Source: Circinella umbellata
Taxonomy: Eukaryota; Mucoromycota; Mucoromycetes; Mucorales; Lichtheimiaceae
Assembly: GCA_025093555.1 (NCBI GenBank)
Contig: JAIWNF010000040.1
Span: forward strand, 434,001-498,000
Reading direction: 5' to 3'
Length of the DNA: 64,000 bases
The position numbers and the translations under genes were made by a program. Positions 32,550-47,691 of this stretch are shown here, in pieces. Under the pieces are notes generated by a model that did not search any database, was not told the DNA's origin, and saw only the letters and a program-made list of their open reading frames with translations. Every line of letters starts with the position of its first letter. The first letter of the stretch is position 1.

Positions 32550-33746
32550 TCTAAATTATACTTTTGCTTTTAGGCATAAAAACACTTCTCAATTTATGAA
32601 CCCGACAACCTCACGGTGTCATAATAATGTGGACTTGTTGAATTTAACATTACGGAGGGAAAACATTCTGGGACGGTTAATCAGAAAATAGACAAAGAAC
32701 TGATGCTGCTCATTGGTTTATAACGTTTTTCTATGTCTACATTATTATATAGACGGTTTCAAGCAATTTGTGTAAAGAACTATATTTTCTTTCACAAGAA
32801 AAATTCCAACACTGCAGCAATCCATTGTGACTGGCACGCTTAACAATACAATAACTTCAATGTTAGGCCATGTTTGATATTATGCTAATTTGATAATAAA
32901 TAATGTTGGTAATCATTTTTGAAACGTGTGAATAAGCTATTGAGCTCTTTATTCTTTTAGTGTTATGGGCTTAGTGGGTGTTAACGAGTTATATTACATA
33001 ATATAGATAATGATATGTTCTTGCTTAATAATTCGTATTTATATGTTGACATGATGCCGAAATACCTGTATTACCCGAGTTGATTTTTGCAGTAATAACT
33101 GGGGATGTTTTCTTCAATAGGTCCATAAAGTGGAATAGCTACCTGAGAAATGTTATTGGAAATGGTAACGTCATTATGGTCAACAGGTAAAAAAAAGCAA
33201 ATATGAAAATGATGGGCTCGGATCACAAAACTCAAAAAACAATTGTGAGGTATGATTAAAAAGAAGCAGCAGTACCTTAAAAAGAGGTAATGACCAATAA
33301 ATTCTTGAGAAGCTAGTTTTGCATTTGTTTATCATTACATATAAATGTACACTACTTTGTTACTGGTCTGGAATTGTACGACTCAATTTGCATTATTCGC
33401 TTCTTACATTAGTTTAATAGTGGTGATTGTGCTTTTTTCCATTGGTATGATGGTGTTCCGAATAAAAAAAAAATATAAGAGTAATTTAATTGTTATACAT
33501 GTTGTATTATATCGAAAAAATATTTTATACTTTGTTTTTTAATAATATTATATATGTACATATAAAGTGTGTGTGTGTTGTTCCTGATGTATATATTAAT
33601 AATCATATAAGATCGTGAAGGAAATAGGTAAATGGTGAGAGATGTATATAAAAACAATAATTCTAAACAATCTATATATCATTTGTCACTGATAGTAATA
33701 GTAGCAATAGTAATAGTAATACAAATAGATACGTAAGGTCATTATT
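32550..33746. other. Noncoding flank between repeat copy 3 and the CoA ligase gene
   Basis: Starts with the diverged partner of 30011-30376 (to about 32850). The rest is AT-rich, with no recognised gene; the right end serves as 3' flank of the ligase gene. Confidence 0.4.
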
Positions 33747-36038
33747 TTATAACTTGGCCTTCACTTGGGCATCTTCCTTCTTTGCAATTTCACGAATTTG
33801 TCGACGCATGATTTTACCACTTGCGTTCTTCGGAATAGCATCAAGGAAACGAACACCACCACGTAATTGTTTATAGTTGGTAAGATTCTTGGCAACATAA
33901 TCAGTAATCTTTTTTGCGAGTACATTATCCGGTTCAAAGCCAGCTTGAGGGACAACATAAGCTCTTGGTAATTCAGTAGCTTGAGCAGTATCATAAATCC
34001 CAACAACACCACAATCAGCAACCTCAGTCATACCCATCAATAATGCTTCAACTTCTGCTGGTGCAACTTGGAAACCTTTGAACTTGATCAATTCCTTCAA
34101 ACGATCAACGATGAAGAATTCTTGTACTTTACTATCAAAAACAGCAACATCACCAGTACACATCCAATCTCCTTGGAATGTTTCAGCATTTGCTTTATCG
34201 TTGTTCAAATAACCTTTCATAATGGATGGGCCTCTATTTTTTTTAGGTTAATTTCGGTTAATAATTCAAGTTCCGTTCCAGATAAATATTGTCCCGAGAT
34301 TTTCACAAATAAATTCTTACCTCATTAAAAGTTCACCTTCTTGATCAGGACCAAGCTCTAATGAGAAAGAAAAAAAAATAAATCAATAAGAATCTCGATT
34401 GAGCTTTTAACAGAATTCATTCCCTCCATCGTCCCTTTTTTCTAATCTCTTTTTAGATAAGTTGATTCCACATAAAATATATATTTACCCTTTCTAGTGA
34501 CAACATCGACAATAATACATTCATGGTTAGGGCAAAGAACACCAATGGAACCAGGGGCACCACCTGTACTCTTTTGAGTAATAACACCACTTGTAGTTTC
34601 TGTCATACCGTAACTATTTGTATACAAAAAAAGAGATATTCATGTCAATTAAATAGTTTTCCGTGTTTTTTTAGGGGGGTATTCATGTTTCCATAGCAGC
34701 TAATTATATAATATATACGTTACCCTTGTTTCAAAAGTGCAGGCATACGAAGAGCAAGTGCATCAATATGTTCCTTTCCAAGTGGAGCAGCCCCACATCC
34801 TAAAAGACGGACACTTGTTAAATCATACTTGCTGACAATAGGATGTTTGGCTAATGCAACAGCTAAAAAAAAAATATGAAAATTTATATCATCAGATCCA
34901 CAACTGGGAAATCGATTGGGAAAAAAGTGTGCGATTCAAAAATAATATAATGTAATTTCTTACCAACTGGAGGAACAATGCTAACAAGTGTAATTTTGTA
35001 TTTTTCAATTAATTCACAAAACATTTGAATTTCGAACCGAGGAATAACAACAACAGGAACCATCTTGTAAAAGGTGTTAAAACACAAAACAGTCAAACCA
35101 AAAATGTGGAAGAAAGGTAAGAAACCCAAAACAACATCTTCCACTTCTTCTTTCTCTTCTTCGTCGTCCATACCATTCATGAGAAGGGTTTGAGAAATAA
35201 AGTTACGATGAGTCAATTGAACACCTTTTGCTAAACCAGTTGTGCCACTAGAATAACAAATGAATGCAACATCTTCATTGGAGTTGATGCCAGTAAGCGG
35301 AGGAAGAATTTGACGATCACCAACAAGGGTATAGACTGATTTGTAACCATCAACATCCTTTTCACCATATAAAAAGATACGATCCTTGGGAATGCCTACT
35401 TTAGCACAGACTTTGGTAAGGATGGGTAACAATGCAGGAACGGTTACAAGTGCTTTGGCACCTGAATTGGAAATTTGATGAAGAAATTCAGCTAATTAAC
35501 AGAAAAGAGCCAAAACGTCAGTTTTCTCTCCTGTGGTTTTTTTTGAACTTTGCAACAAAAAAAAAATAGATAAGAAGAAAGTTTTTTCTAGAATTTTCAC
35601 ATACCTTCAGTGTAGGATGGATTACTAAAATTAGATGAAAGAAAAATAGGGTTATTACTGTTAGAATGCAATTCCATGCTTTTTTTTTCTTTGTTCTCGT
35701 ATTTTATGAAATAATAAAAAAATGGCTTACCCAGGGGTAACAGTAACATTAGCACCGAGCAATGAAAGGTATACCAAGATATGATCGTATTGATTGGGGG
35801 CAAAAGAAGCCACAATATCACCCTTCTTTAAACCCACCTTATCTTGCCAACCAGCAGCCATACGAGTAGAAAGATTGCGTACTTGATCATATGTTAAAGC
35901 ACGACCTGTAGGTCCATCAATGACTACTTTACGATCGTGAGGGTATTGTGTATTAAATTCGTTATTCGAAAGAAGAAATGTGTAAAGGTCAACGTCAGGT
36001 AATGGAATAGCAGGATAATTAGATTTGAATACGACCAT
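33747..36038 (-). CDS. Acyl-CoA synthetase / 4-coumarate-CoA ligase-like, peroxisomal (PTS1)
   Basis: ATP-dependent carboxylate-CoA ligase of the AMP-binding family, about 540 residues in seven exons: 35731-36038, 35605-35624 (only 20 nt), 34964-35461, 34724-34862, about 34490-34613, about 34323-34357 and 33747 to about 34232. Start [15 protein letters not shown] at 36038. Visible family motifs are the P-loop-like [21 protein letters not shown], the GDVAVFD region and the C-terminal catalytic lysine in [10 protein letters not shown]. The protein ends in Ala-Lys-Leu, a PTS1 peroxisomal import signal. In fungi such enzymes activate medium-chain, aromatic or other acids; the substrate cannot be read from the sequence. 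Confidence 0.9.
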
Positions 36039-37683
36039 TTTGATGTGTTGTGTGATGATATATATGTAAAAGAAAATGAGAAAGAAGAGAGAAAAAAAAA
36101 GGGACGGTAAAAAGTAAAGTGACACATTTTTAAATGTTTTTTTTTTCTGTAGAGTAAAAAATACATTATAATTTCTTATAATCCCAAAAGGTGGAGTGGG
36201 AATATGAGTTACATAATTTTCTTCATAATCATTGGCTATTGTCTAACGGTAAATAGCTTTTCCGAAGCTGCTTACCTGATCGCCTTTGTCAATTTCTTAA
36301 AGCCTTAACCCATTATTGAGGTACATTGTAATACAAGGTCTATTTATCTTTTCCTGAAAAAAATTGATTTGATGCATAATTTTATTCCCAGGAAAAAAAA
36401 TTAAGCTTTTAATCGAGATTGTGTATTTGTATAATAAGTTTTTATATTTGAAAAGATTGATAATCAATCAGGGGGGTGGTAATATACTGGAAAAAAAAAA
36501 AAAAACTGTCTCAGTTTCATAATAAACGAGCCAAATGGCTTTTTCCCTCTCCGTTTTCCGCGATAAAGCAAACCCGTTTAAAAACGTATTATTAATGAAT
36601 TAGCGGACCCCACACTTTAAAGGACTACCTATGACGTATAAATAACTCTTAATATAACTTCCCGCCTCATACGCGAACTGCCTTAAACACTAAAAAATAG
36701 TATTCCTTCGGGGAGTGGGGGAAGAGTAGGTGACTAAAAAAAATATAAATTTTCTTTTTTTGTCAAGTCGTAGCTTTTTTTTATACAAGAAAAAAGAATG
36801 ATGAACTATGAACCATGTTTTAATTTCAAACTACAAACAGTTAAAACAAATCTTGATTTTTGCTTGCGCTGGACGGACATAGAAGTGGCTTAATTCTTTT
36901 TGGTATATAAGAATTACGCCTATACACACACCACATGGTTCTGACATATTATATATATATATATATATCAAAAAAATGAAAAAGGCAAGATTTTAATTGA
37001 TCGTAGTCAATGAACACAATGCTTAAAAAAAAGATCAAATGTTTTCACGGTGATCCATAATCACTACTTGCATAAAAAAAAATTTCAAGCTGTCGTCATA
37101 GAAACACCCTATTTTTTTTATTAAGCATCACCCCTTCTCGTACCTGATTTAAATAAAAAAGAATATGATAGACAACCAATATGCGAAAGAGAACAAAAAA
37201 AGCTATCGAGTGTGTAAAAAACTGGTACTTATCTTTTAACATATTGGATCTATCATCAAACTTAATGGAATTGTAGTACTGAGTATATGAAAAAATAATA
37301 ATTGTACACACGCATAATGGTTTTTACAAAAATCTTTGAGACTCCTACGCTTCTTCTAATCTTTGTATTTCTATGTGTAACATATTCAAAAAAAATGTTT
37401 ATTGAGTTGGCAGGGTTCGTTCAAATCCAAATCAAGTATGCAAAATTCATGCATACCAAAGACATCTTTGAACGAGCGAACATATCAATGTTGTTATCAT
37501 TATAACTATTATTTAATTTTCATCTTCTCTCGAAAATAACAAATAAACCCTTTCCCCCCTTTTTTTTGTTCTCTTTTTCAATTTTGTAAAATATTTTCTC
37601 TCTTTTTCTTTTTTGATAAGTTGAAGAAAAAAAAATTTTTTTTTTGAAAACAGTTTCTTCTTTATTGTTCTATAATATCCATC
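36039..37683. other. Divergent intergenic region (ligase and GDP-mannose transporter promoters)
   Basis: The two flanking genes are transcribed away from each other, so both promoters should lie here. Contains an (AT)n tract near 36950-36970 and pyrimidine-rich DNA just upstream of 37684. No gene seen. Confidence 0.5.
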
Positions 37684-39288
37684 ATGGCACAATCTACAGA
37701 AAAGAAGGATATATGCTTATTGACTGTCAATACATCAGATGACACGTCTGACACAAATAACAACACTATTTCACCTATCAACACATCTCCGAACATGAAT
37801 CCTTCTGTTGTTTCCTCACGTCATGTCAGTTTGCCACCTTTTGTACAATCTGCCTTACCTATTTTCAGTTATTGTACTGCCAGTATAGTCATGACGGTAA
37901 CCAATAAGTATGTTGTCAGTGGTAACTTTAACATGGTCTTTTTGCTGCTTACAATTCAGGTAAATAAAAAAAAAAAAAAAAAGAGGGAAATATCATGGAA
38001 GATTTTCTTTTTATTTTATTTTGTTTTTTGTCTCATGTAAATATTCAACGTTGTGTATAGAGCGTTGTTACTGTTGGCTTTTTACAAGTATTCAAATTTC
38101 TTAATTTGATCAAGTTTCGTGAATTTAATACGGAAGAAGCCAAAAAATGGTTCCCTATCACCATTTTTTTAGTAGCCATGATCTATACTGGTTCTAAAGC
38201 TTTACAATTCTTACCTATCCCTGTATATACAATCTTCAAGAATTTAACTATTATTTTAATCGCCTATGGAGAAGTACTTTGGTTTGGTGGAAATGTTACT
38301 AAATTAATGATGACTTCTTTTACTTTAATGGTAAAAACATATATTTAATTTCTTTTTCTGCCTTTTTTTGCGTACTTGACTAAATCGATATCTTTTTTCT
38401 TTTTCTCGTTTTGTCACTTATAGACATTATCTTCGGTGATTGCAGGTTGGAGTGATGTAGCAGTTGCCATTACATCCATGACTAATGCGTATAACTATAC
38501 TCAACAAGTAGCAACAACAGCAACAAGTGTACCACTGTTAGGATATTTTTGGATGATTTTCAATTGTATTTCATCGGCATCTTTTGTTTTGTACATGCGT
38601 AAACGTATCAAGCTGACAAATTTCAAAGATTTTGATACCGTCTACTATAACAATTTACTTTCAATTCCACTTTTATTGGTACCTAGTTTATTACTTGAAG
38701 ATTGGTCTACAAGTAACTTTCAAATGAACTTGTAAGTTATTGTTTTTTTTTTGTTTCTTCACTCACTAATATCTTATATATTGATTTTATGCAATCTATA
38801 TTTGTTTGTTTACTTATTTTCTTATTGTTGATTTAAGCCCTGAAGAACAGCGTAATGCACGTATTTGGGCCATGATATTCTCTGGTGCATCCGCTTTTGG
38901 AATGTCCTATGCATCTGCTTGGTGTGTTCGAACAACTTCCTCTACAACTTATTCTATGGTTGGATCACTTAACAAACTTCCAATTGCTATCTCTGGTATT
39001 GTCTTTTTTGGTGATCCAGCAACATTTTCTAACGTTACCGCTATTATGATTGGTAAGTATTTTTTTTTTCTTTCCTTCTTATCAGATGAATATTCTCTCA
39101 GTCTTACATAATAATTTTGATTATGTATGTTATGCATATATGAATATAAAATAGGATTTTCGGCTGGTCTTGTTTATTCATATGCCAAAGCATTCCCTAC
39201 TAAGTCATTGGACCTGAAGGTTTCTTCTGCTTCAAGTCAAAGTTATTCGGATGCTACAAAATATGATGAAAAGAAGGATAGATTGTGA
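37684..39288 (+). CDS. VRG4: GDP-mannose transporter, Vrg4 type (Golgi)
   Basis: Five exons: 37684-37959, 38061-38330, 38424-38731, 38838-39052 and 39155-39288, giving about 400 residues. It would move GDP-mannose into the Golgi lumen in exchange for GMP, supplying protein and lipid mannosylation. It is a drug/metabolite-superfamily protein with about ten membrane segments. Supporting motifs are [18 protein letters not shown] (close to yeast Vrg4), the nucleotide-sugar motif YYNN (FYNN in yeast) in [14 protein letters not shown], and GSLNKLP (GALNK in yeast). The cytosolic N-terminus is Ser/Thr/Asn-rich. All exon joins keep the frame. Confidence 0.93.
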
Positions 39289-39722
39289 TCAATTTTGTTC
39301 CCGTTCTCTATTCTACGCCAATAGACTGAACACATTTCTACACTGTATTTCAAAATAGAAATTTATACTTACTTATAAAACACACACGATATATATATAA
39401 CAAGAGAATTGTTGATAAAATATTTAATAGTAGCATAGAACCTCTAAAATAAGAATAATAATATAAACATACTCATTTTTTCTCTCTTATATATCCAAAA
39501 AAAGGCCTTGCCCCAACACATTCTGATATCAAAAATTTTGTTTAAATGAATGGTATCAATGACAATATGGTTATTGATGATATATTTATATTTACTCGTA
39601 TATACTCGCTAATGAGTTTCTTACAAGAAAAAGACAAACTTATACAACTTTAAATATAGAATAAAAATAAACAAATAAAAAACCGATATACTATATATAT
39701 ATATATATATATATTTGATGAT
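39289..39722. other. Short convergent intergenic region
   Basis: 3' flanks of the transporter and Rab2 genes; includes an (AT)n tract at about 39694-39715. No gene. Confidence 0.5.
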
Positions 39723-41170
<1,448 letters not shown>

Positions 41171-42164
41171 AAGTTTTGTAAAGAACAGTTAAAAAAAAAG
41201 AGAGAGAGAAAGAGCGCAATAAAAATATAATTTGGGGATCACGAGAATTCTCAGCATATATAAAAGTTACAAATGCCGCACAAATTTGTGTGCCTTGCAA
41301 TGCAACTCATGTTTCACCATTTTAAATGATTTGAATCGATTCGCATGGTTTACCTAGTCAATTTGAATATTTTAACCTTCAAAGTGTATACATTTTCGAT
41401 CCATTGATCAAACATGTACGTAGTATATATTAAATAATTAATTGTTCAGAGAGTTTATTATTTATATCCTACTTATGCATGTATTTATGATGCATAAAGA
41501 AACTTTATAAATAATCTTGTATCTACTATTAATATGCGTATTATTAATAATGGTTTCAACTCGTCATAATAGTATGATCAATTATTAATTATTTAATTAC
41601 GTAACATGAATTTTAACCATCAGACTCCATATTTATTTGCTAATAATTCTTATTTAATAAACGAAAAAGTAGTACTAGTCAGTGTACCGGGGAACTATAT
41701 ATATATTATTACAGCTGCTTGTTCAATTTGTGTTTGTGATTTAGCACGTATCATATTACGTATATCATTCTTAACAACTTTAAAATAATATTTTTGTTTT
41801 ATCAATGAACCAAAAATCGCGGCTTCTGTTTGTTGCTAGGATAAACTTGATTTAATATCCATCAAAATATTAAGATCCTTGACACTCACACCTTGCGTAT
41901 ATATATTATACTCTGGAATTGTCTTCTCATTACATAATAGAAGTCAGAAATCAGCACGCACACAAATGTATATATATTGGTGCTGTTATGATACAAGATA
42001 CTCCCAATTAAATGAAATATATTTGTTATACTACACTTTTGTTACGTATTTTTGTTTTATAAAGATGACTTGTATACAATACGTAATAATTAATATATAT
42101 ATTTATATAGGTACATACAGAAGAGAAAAAGAAAAATAAATCATGTTTTTATGTACATATATAA
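41171..42164. other. Intergenic region upstream of Rab2, downstream of Atg22
   Basis: AT-rich; no gene recognised. The right end is the 3' flank of Atg22. Confidence 0.5.
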
Positions 42165-44090
42165 TTAAGGTTCAACTTTTTCATTTATACTGGTAATACT
42201 TTTTGTAGCCGCTGTGGTACTATTGATAGAATTTTCATAATCAGCCAATTCCTGCTTGGCTGCATCCACATCAATAAATAAGACTATAATTGTAGCTACT
42301 ACAAATAATGCTAAAACAAATGGCCAACCCATCCAAACATTAGAAGTAGATTGTGAAATAGCGCCCACTACAACTGGTCCAATCCAACTATAATGATTTA
42401 AAATAAAGATATTTGTTATATTAAAATATTATTATTATTTGTTATAATAAATATATAAAAAAAATAAACATAAAAATGACGTACGAAGAAGCTTTGTTGA
42501 CAATACCAAATAAACCAAAAAATAGATTTTCTTTTCCTTTTGGAGTTAATTCTGCCAACATGGTTTGTTGCCATGCCCAAATAGGTGCTGTAAATAATCC
42601 CGACCAAGCAGCTTGAGCCCAAAGTTCCCAAGTTGTCTAATAAATCATGAATTAATTTTTAACTATAATTGACAACAGCTTGTTAAATATAAATATATTT
42701 TACCTTGAATCCAAAGTTATTTAAACTAATACCAAGACAACCCCACAATGGAATAATAGAAGTTAAAGCAACAATAATCAATAAATTTGTTTTTGTTGAG
42801 ATACCAAAAGTCTTGGAAAGGAATAAAAATAAAAGACAACCCAAAATAGAAGTTACAGCAGTAATAAGACCGAAAAGTGTTGACTGTAATGCTGAAAAGT
42901 TAGTTACTTCACCAGTAATAATAGTCATCATTGTACCGATAGTGGAGACCGCATCTGAAAACATAAAATAAGAAAAAATATACATAAAAAGATATCGTAA
43001 TTTTTTTGCTTCTCTAATTGTAAAATTATTTTAGTAAGCTCTTTTATATATACATATATATATATATAATATGATTATTAGTTACCTGAGTGCTTGAAAG
43101 ATTGATTTCCAACCAATAGTTAGGTGGCTTTCGCCTGGAGGTAAAGGTAATCCTTGTCTACCTCTTGGTTGAAATACAAAATAAGGAATTGCATTCAATA
43201 TCCAAAAACCACCTGCTACAACTGTACAAATAAAATTATAAATCGGAGCATCCCCTAACATGGATTGAGGATTCCAAGCAATATAACCTGGACCAGCTAA
43301 TACAGCTGTCAATATTAAAAACCCAATATTGGACCATGTAGTAGAAATAGCGGATACATGATTACGCCATTTTTCAATGACATTTTCAATTTCTTTAAAT
43401 GATAATTGATTACTTGATCTTGCTTTACGTACAACAGGTAAGTTGTCACTTAATGTAGGAAAGGCAGCACCATAGAAAACCAAAGTAGTACCATAAGAAA
43501 TTAAAGCAATAATAAAAATAGCCATCATGATACCCCAATGACTTCCATCATCATTTACAAGAACGATAGGAATAATTTGAGTTGTACATGCAATAATAGT
43601 TGCTGTTAATAAAATATAACGATTCCATCGACCATAATCTGCCAAACTACCAAATGTAGTAAATAATAAAAATTGAACTGAAAAAGCAATGGATTGAACA
43701 TAAAGCATCATTGTTGAAACAGGAATTGAAGTATTATTCATCCACTTGACATTACATGGTAATAAAGCATTTTGTACATCACAAGAACCTCCTGTTTCTG
43801 GATTAGTTCCAGATAATGTAGCTAAATACTGTAAAATATTTGGCATAAAACTAAAGATAGTAAATCCATTGTTCTATTCAAGAAGAAGAGTCAATTTCAT
43901 ATAATCCAAAGTAAATATTATTATTTTTGCTACTTACACCATTATAATATAAATAATAACCCCAAAGTTCCATTTTTGTAGCAGGAGGTTGTTGATTAAC
44001 TATATTTGCTTTTGTAATATCTTCTTGTTCATTCTCATCTTTTGAATGAACCTTAAAAGGATCAGCAAATAAATGATCCCGTAATGACAT
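42165..44090 (-). CDS. ATG22: Atg22-like vacuolar amino acid exporter
   Basis: Five exons: 43938-44090, 43086-43873, 42704-43013, 42485-42636 and 42165-42387; about 540 residues. Major-facilitator protein of the Atg22 family, which in yeast exports leucine and other amino acids from the vacuole after autophagic breakdown. Evidence: N-terminal ELWGYYLYYNGVNNGF, the loop and helix KKLRYLFMYIFSYFMFSDAVSTI, the PRGRQGLP segment, WAWQQTMLAELTPKGKENLFFG, and multiple hydrophobic segments (about twelve). The third exon is taken to start at 43013 rather than at 42954, because only the longer version preserves frame and the conserved helix before SDAVST. Confidence 0.9.
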
Positions 44091-44598
44091 TTTATTTATA
44101 ATTGAAAAAAGAGATAGAAAATAAAATAAAAGAAACAATGAAAGATATGCTTATTTATTTATTTATATAACAACAAAGAAAAAGGAATATATACCGGCTT
44201 AATAGTTTTAGTTAAAAAGGGGTTTATGTAATATGTATGTGAATGGGGTGTATGTATGGGGGGAGGAGAGAGAATAAGGATTATTGGGGGGGTAGAAGAA
44301 GTACGTCAGGCAAAGTATCCCTCCCCTCTTTTTATGAAATCATTTTAATTCTCCCTAATTAACAAATTAGGATAAAATCTGATTATTTTACATTGATGCA
44401 TTGAATCAATTATTATTACTTCTTCATTATCTTAATTACTTTGATAATTAATGAATTGATACCTTTTTATTTTATTTTGATGATAATGATAATGATATAT
44501 GAAATGTTTTCTTTTGTTTAAAAAAAATGCAATGAGATTGGTTTGATAATGATAATGATAATGATGATATATGGATATAAATGTATATATAAATAATG
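44091..44598. other. Intergenic region between Atg22 and Snx4
   Basis: Promoter side of Atg22 and 3' flank of Snx4. G-rich tract near 44253-44293 and GATAAT repeats near 44540-44570. No gene. Confidence 0.5.
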
Positions 44599-46838
44599 TT
44601 AAAAATATGTATTATTGTTATCATAATAGTGTTGTTGTTGTTGTTGTTCTTGTTCTTCAACTTCTTGTTCCACTGCTTGGTCTTCTTCTTCACTCTTACT
44701 ATTATCATCTAATTGAATGTTTTCTAATACAGGTAATATACTTTCCCATAATTTAATACTCTATAAAGTATATATAATTTCATTAGACCTACAGATGGAT
44801 TTACATAATATAATTTACATTTATATATCACTTTATATACCTTATCATAAAATGATATATGACTATCAGCATAAGCTGTTAAACCTTGTTTAAGCTCAAT
44901 AGTTTTTGTATCCTGGAAAGTTTCAAATTCTTCTGACATTTGTTCAGAAAAACTGGTTGTTAGATCACCTGTTCTTGTTACTTCACCCTCTAACTAGAAT
45001 TTATATTAGTTACGTATTTTAAAACATTTAAAGTAAGATTATTATTATTGTCATTAATATACCTCTTTAATCTTTTGTTCAATTTCAACAAGTTTTGATG
45101 GTGAATTATGAACAATTTTATCTCTTTCTTCAATTGCACGTTGTAAATAAGTTGATAATTCTTCAAAATCAATTTGACTTTCATCTCTTTTTTTAAGTAT
45201 ATCCTTTTTTTTAAAAGAATAATCATTAATAATAATTCATATTATATATAAAAGTTAAAGAGAAGCGGGAGTTACCTTGACAGCATGACAATAAGCTAAT
45301 AATTCATGTAAATCATTCATAAATAATAATTCTTCTGTTGAATTCATTTCTTTCATATATTTTCCATACGTTTCTGTAATTTCAGCAAACTGTCTCAATG
45401 GCATTGCAATACTTGATTCCATAGATGATATTTCTCTTATACTCCATGCAAAATTAGTATAATCATGTATTAAACCTATATATTTAATTAATATTTAAAT
45501 CGTCAAGTCCCTTATCTATCTTAATAATATATATATTTTACCTGTTTGTCTTTGACTGATTCGAGAATAAAGTTTTTCAATAGTAAGAATATTATCTTCT
45601 AGTTTATCAACATAATCTTGCATATCAATGAATCGTTGATCAGGCTTTTTAATAGCTGCAAATGCATTCATTAAAACATCTCCTAATGTATCAAAAAATG
45701 AAGGTTTTTCAATTGTTTTATTGGATAATTGTATAGCTCGTTTATCATTTTTCTATATAAAAATAATAGTAATTAATACATTGAATACTAATAATAATAG
45801 TTACGTCTATTGACAACAACAACAACAAAAATAACTTACAAAATCATCTGATTCAAGAAATATTCGTGTACATTGAGCTTTTTGTAAAAGAGGATGGTTG
45901 GCCACGCGATTTAAAAACCATTGTAACCTATTATTAGATAATAAAAGATGAGAAAATAAAGTATATTTTTTTCACTTGATCATTTTTTATTTATATAAAT
46001 TGATGTACCCCCATCTTCTTCTTTCAAGAAATTCTGGACTAAATCGTTCACCATTAATATATCCTATATATACATATATTATATATGTTAGTCATGTTTT
46101 ATATAGTTATTAATATATATATATATGTATATATTTACCCAATCGATGTTTTTCTGGTAAGGGAGGAACAATACAAATAGGAAATTCAAGTTCTAAAGCA
46201 TCATGTAACCAAATGAAATCTTGATAACGTCTTCTTACAGAACGTGGACGTGAACTATTAAATGTTTCAACATTTGTCTAAATAAATAAAATATAATTTC
46301 ATTTTCATCCCCACCCGGAATCATCCCCATATATTACACCATCATTATCATCATCATATTCCAACCATAATCCAATCCTTACAATCAGTTAAAGTTTCAA
46401 TATAAAATATATTCATAAAATGTAAAAAGGTAAAGGAAAAGATAAAGACTCACTTCAGTTGTAACTAGATAAGAAATAAACCCTTGAACAACAGTTGCTG
46501 ATTGTTTTTGAGGATCTTCAACACGTATAGTCATTGACTTTATTTTTGAATCAGGAGTTATTGCTTCGTTTCTTGACATTGATGAACTTGCTGGTTCCTC
46601 AAAAGTACTAGTAGTAGTATTATTTGTTGTTGTTGTATATGATTGCTTAAAAAGTGAAAATAACCTTTAATAAACTTCTCATTTTATTTTATTTTTTTTG
46701 CATAAATAAAAGTTATTCACCTACTCCATAAGTTTGAAATGGATCGAAACTTGGTACTGATGATCTATGTTCATAAGTAGAAAACCCATTGGTTGAACTA
46801 GCCCAATCAGGTTCATCAAATATATTTTCATTCAACAT
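44599..46838 (-). CDS. SNX4: Sorting nexin Snx4/Atg24 (PX-BAR)
   Basis: Multi-exon gene from [12 protein letters not shown] (46838) to a stop at 44599. After a Thr/Ser-rich N-terminus comes a PX domain with phosphoinositide-binding features: [22 protein letters not shown], and [13 protein letters not shown]. It ends [11 protein letters not shown]. The remainder is the helical BAR region ([14 protein letters not shown] through [13 protein letters not shown] and LLAYCHAVK). The C-terminal tail is acidic then Gln-rich ([16 protein letters not shown]). Snx4 proteins dimerise on endosomes, recycle SNAREs to the Golgi and support selective autophagy. Assignment to Snx4 rather than Snx41/42 rests on the PX motifs and the short N-terminus. 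Confidence 0.88.
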
Positions 46839-47090
46839 TGTTTTTTAAAAAAAAAAGTAAAACAAATAAAAAGAAAGAGAAAAAGAAAAAAAGAAAAAGT
46901 TGTTTGGGCGAAGCCTTTTTTTTTAGGCGCATTGTAAATTACTGTTTTTGGAAAACCATGGTTTTATTTTATAATAATCCATCTATTGTTGTGCTTGTTA
47001 ATTCTTATATAAGACTCAGATTATTATGCAATTTATTATGTTTCCCAAATTACTGGGATTATAAATTCAGTATAAAGATGATGAACCACC

Positions 47091-47128
<38 letters not shown>

Positions 47129-47691
47129 GTACCATAGTAATAAATTTAAAGCAGATAATGATAATGATAATGATCATGAATGGGCTTTGATAATTGTTTT
47201 AAACGTCTGAGTAAATAAGATTTTCTAGTAGTAATAATAATTAATTATAAATGAATATTAAATATATTAGTGCCATTCGGCGCAAATCAAATAAAACACA
47301 TGGTAATTATACTTGGTCCGAGAGTTTTTGAGTACCATTTGGTAGTACATATATAAACTGACACATTGTCACCCTCATGTCATACTGTTATCATGATACT
47401 TTTAATCATATAACCTCGTAATTCCTAATAACCTTTTTAAACCCTAATCAATCACCCGTTATAAACTTTTGTTTTTCGACAATTTTAAATTTATCAACCC
47501 TATAAATCTCTCTTGTCCATATACACACACTCAATGACTAACAAGAATGATTAAGAATGTCCTTCATTTATATAGCTAATGTCTTTTTTTTGATTTCTTT
47601 TTTTTTTCATTATTATTATTTTATTTTTTTTCGAGAAAGAGTAACGAATCTGCTGCAAGATCAATTTTTTTAATTAGGTGATTGTTGTTAT
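46839..47691. other. Intergenic region upstream of Snx4
   Basis: Contains an (AT)n tract at about 47094-47127. No gene recognised; right end is the 3' flank of uL14. Confidence 0.5.

Noticed and set aside
36230..36310. Possible tRNA-like stretch starting GGCTATTGTCTAACGG
   Set aside because: No TTC-loop consensus and no acceptor-stem pairing on either strand.
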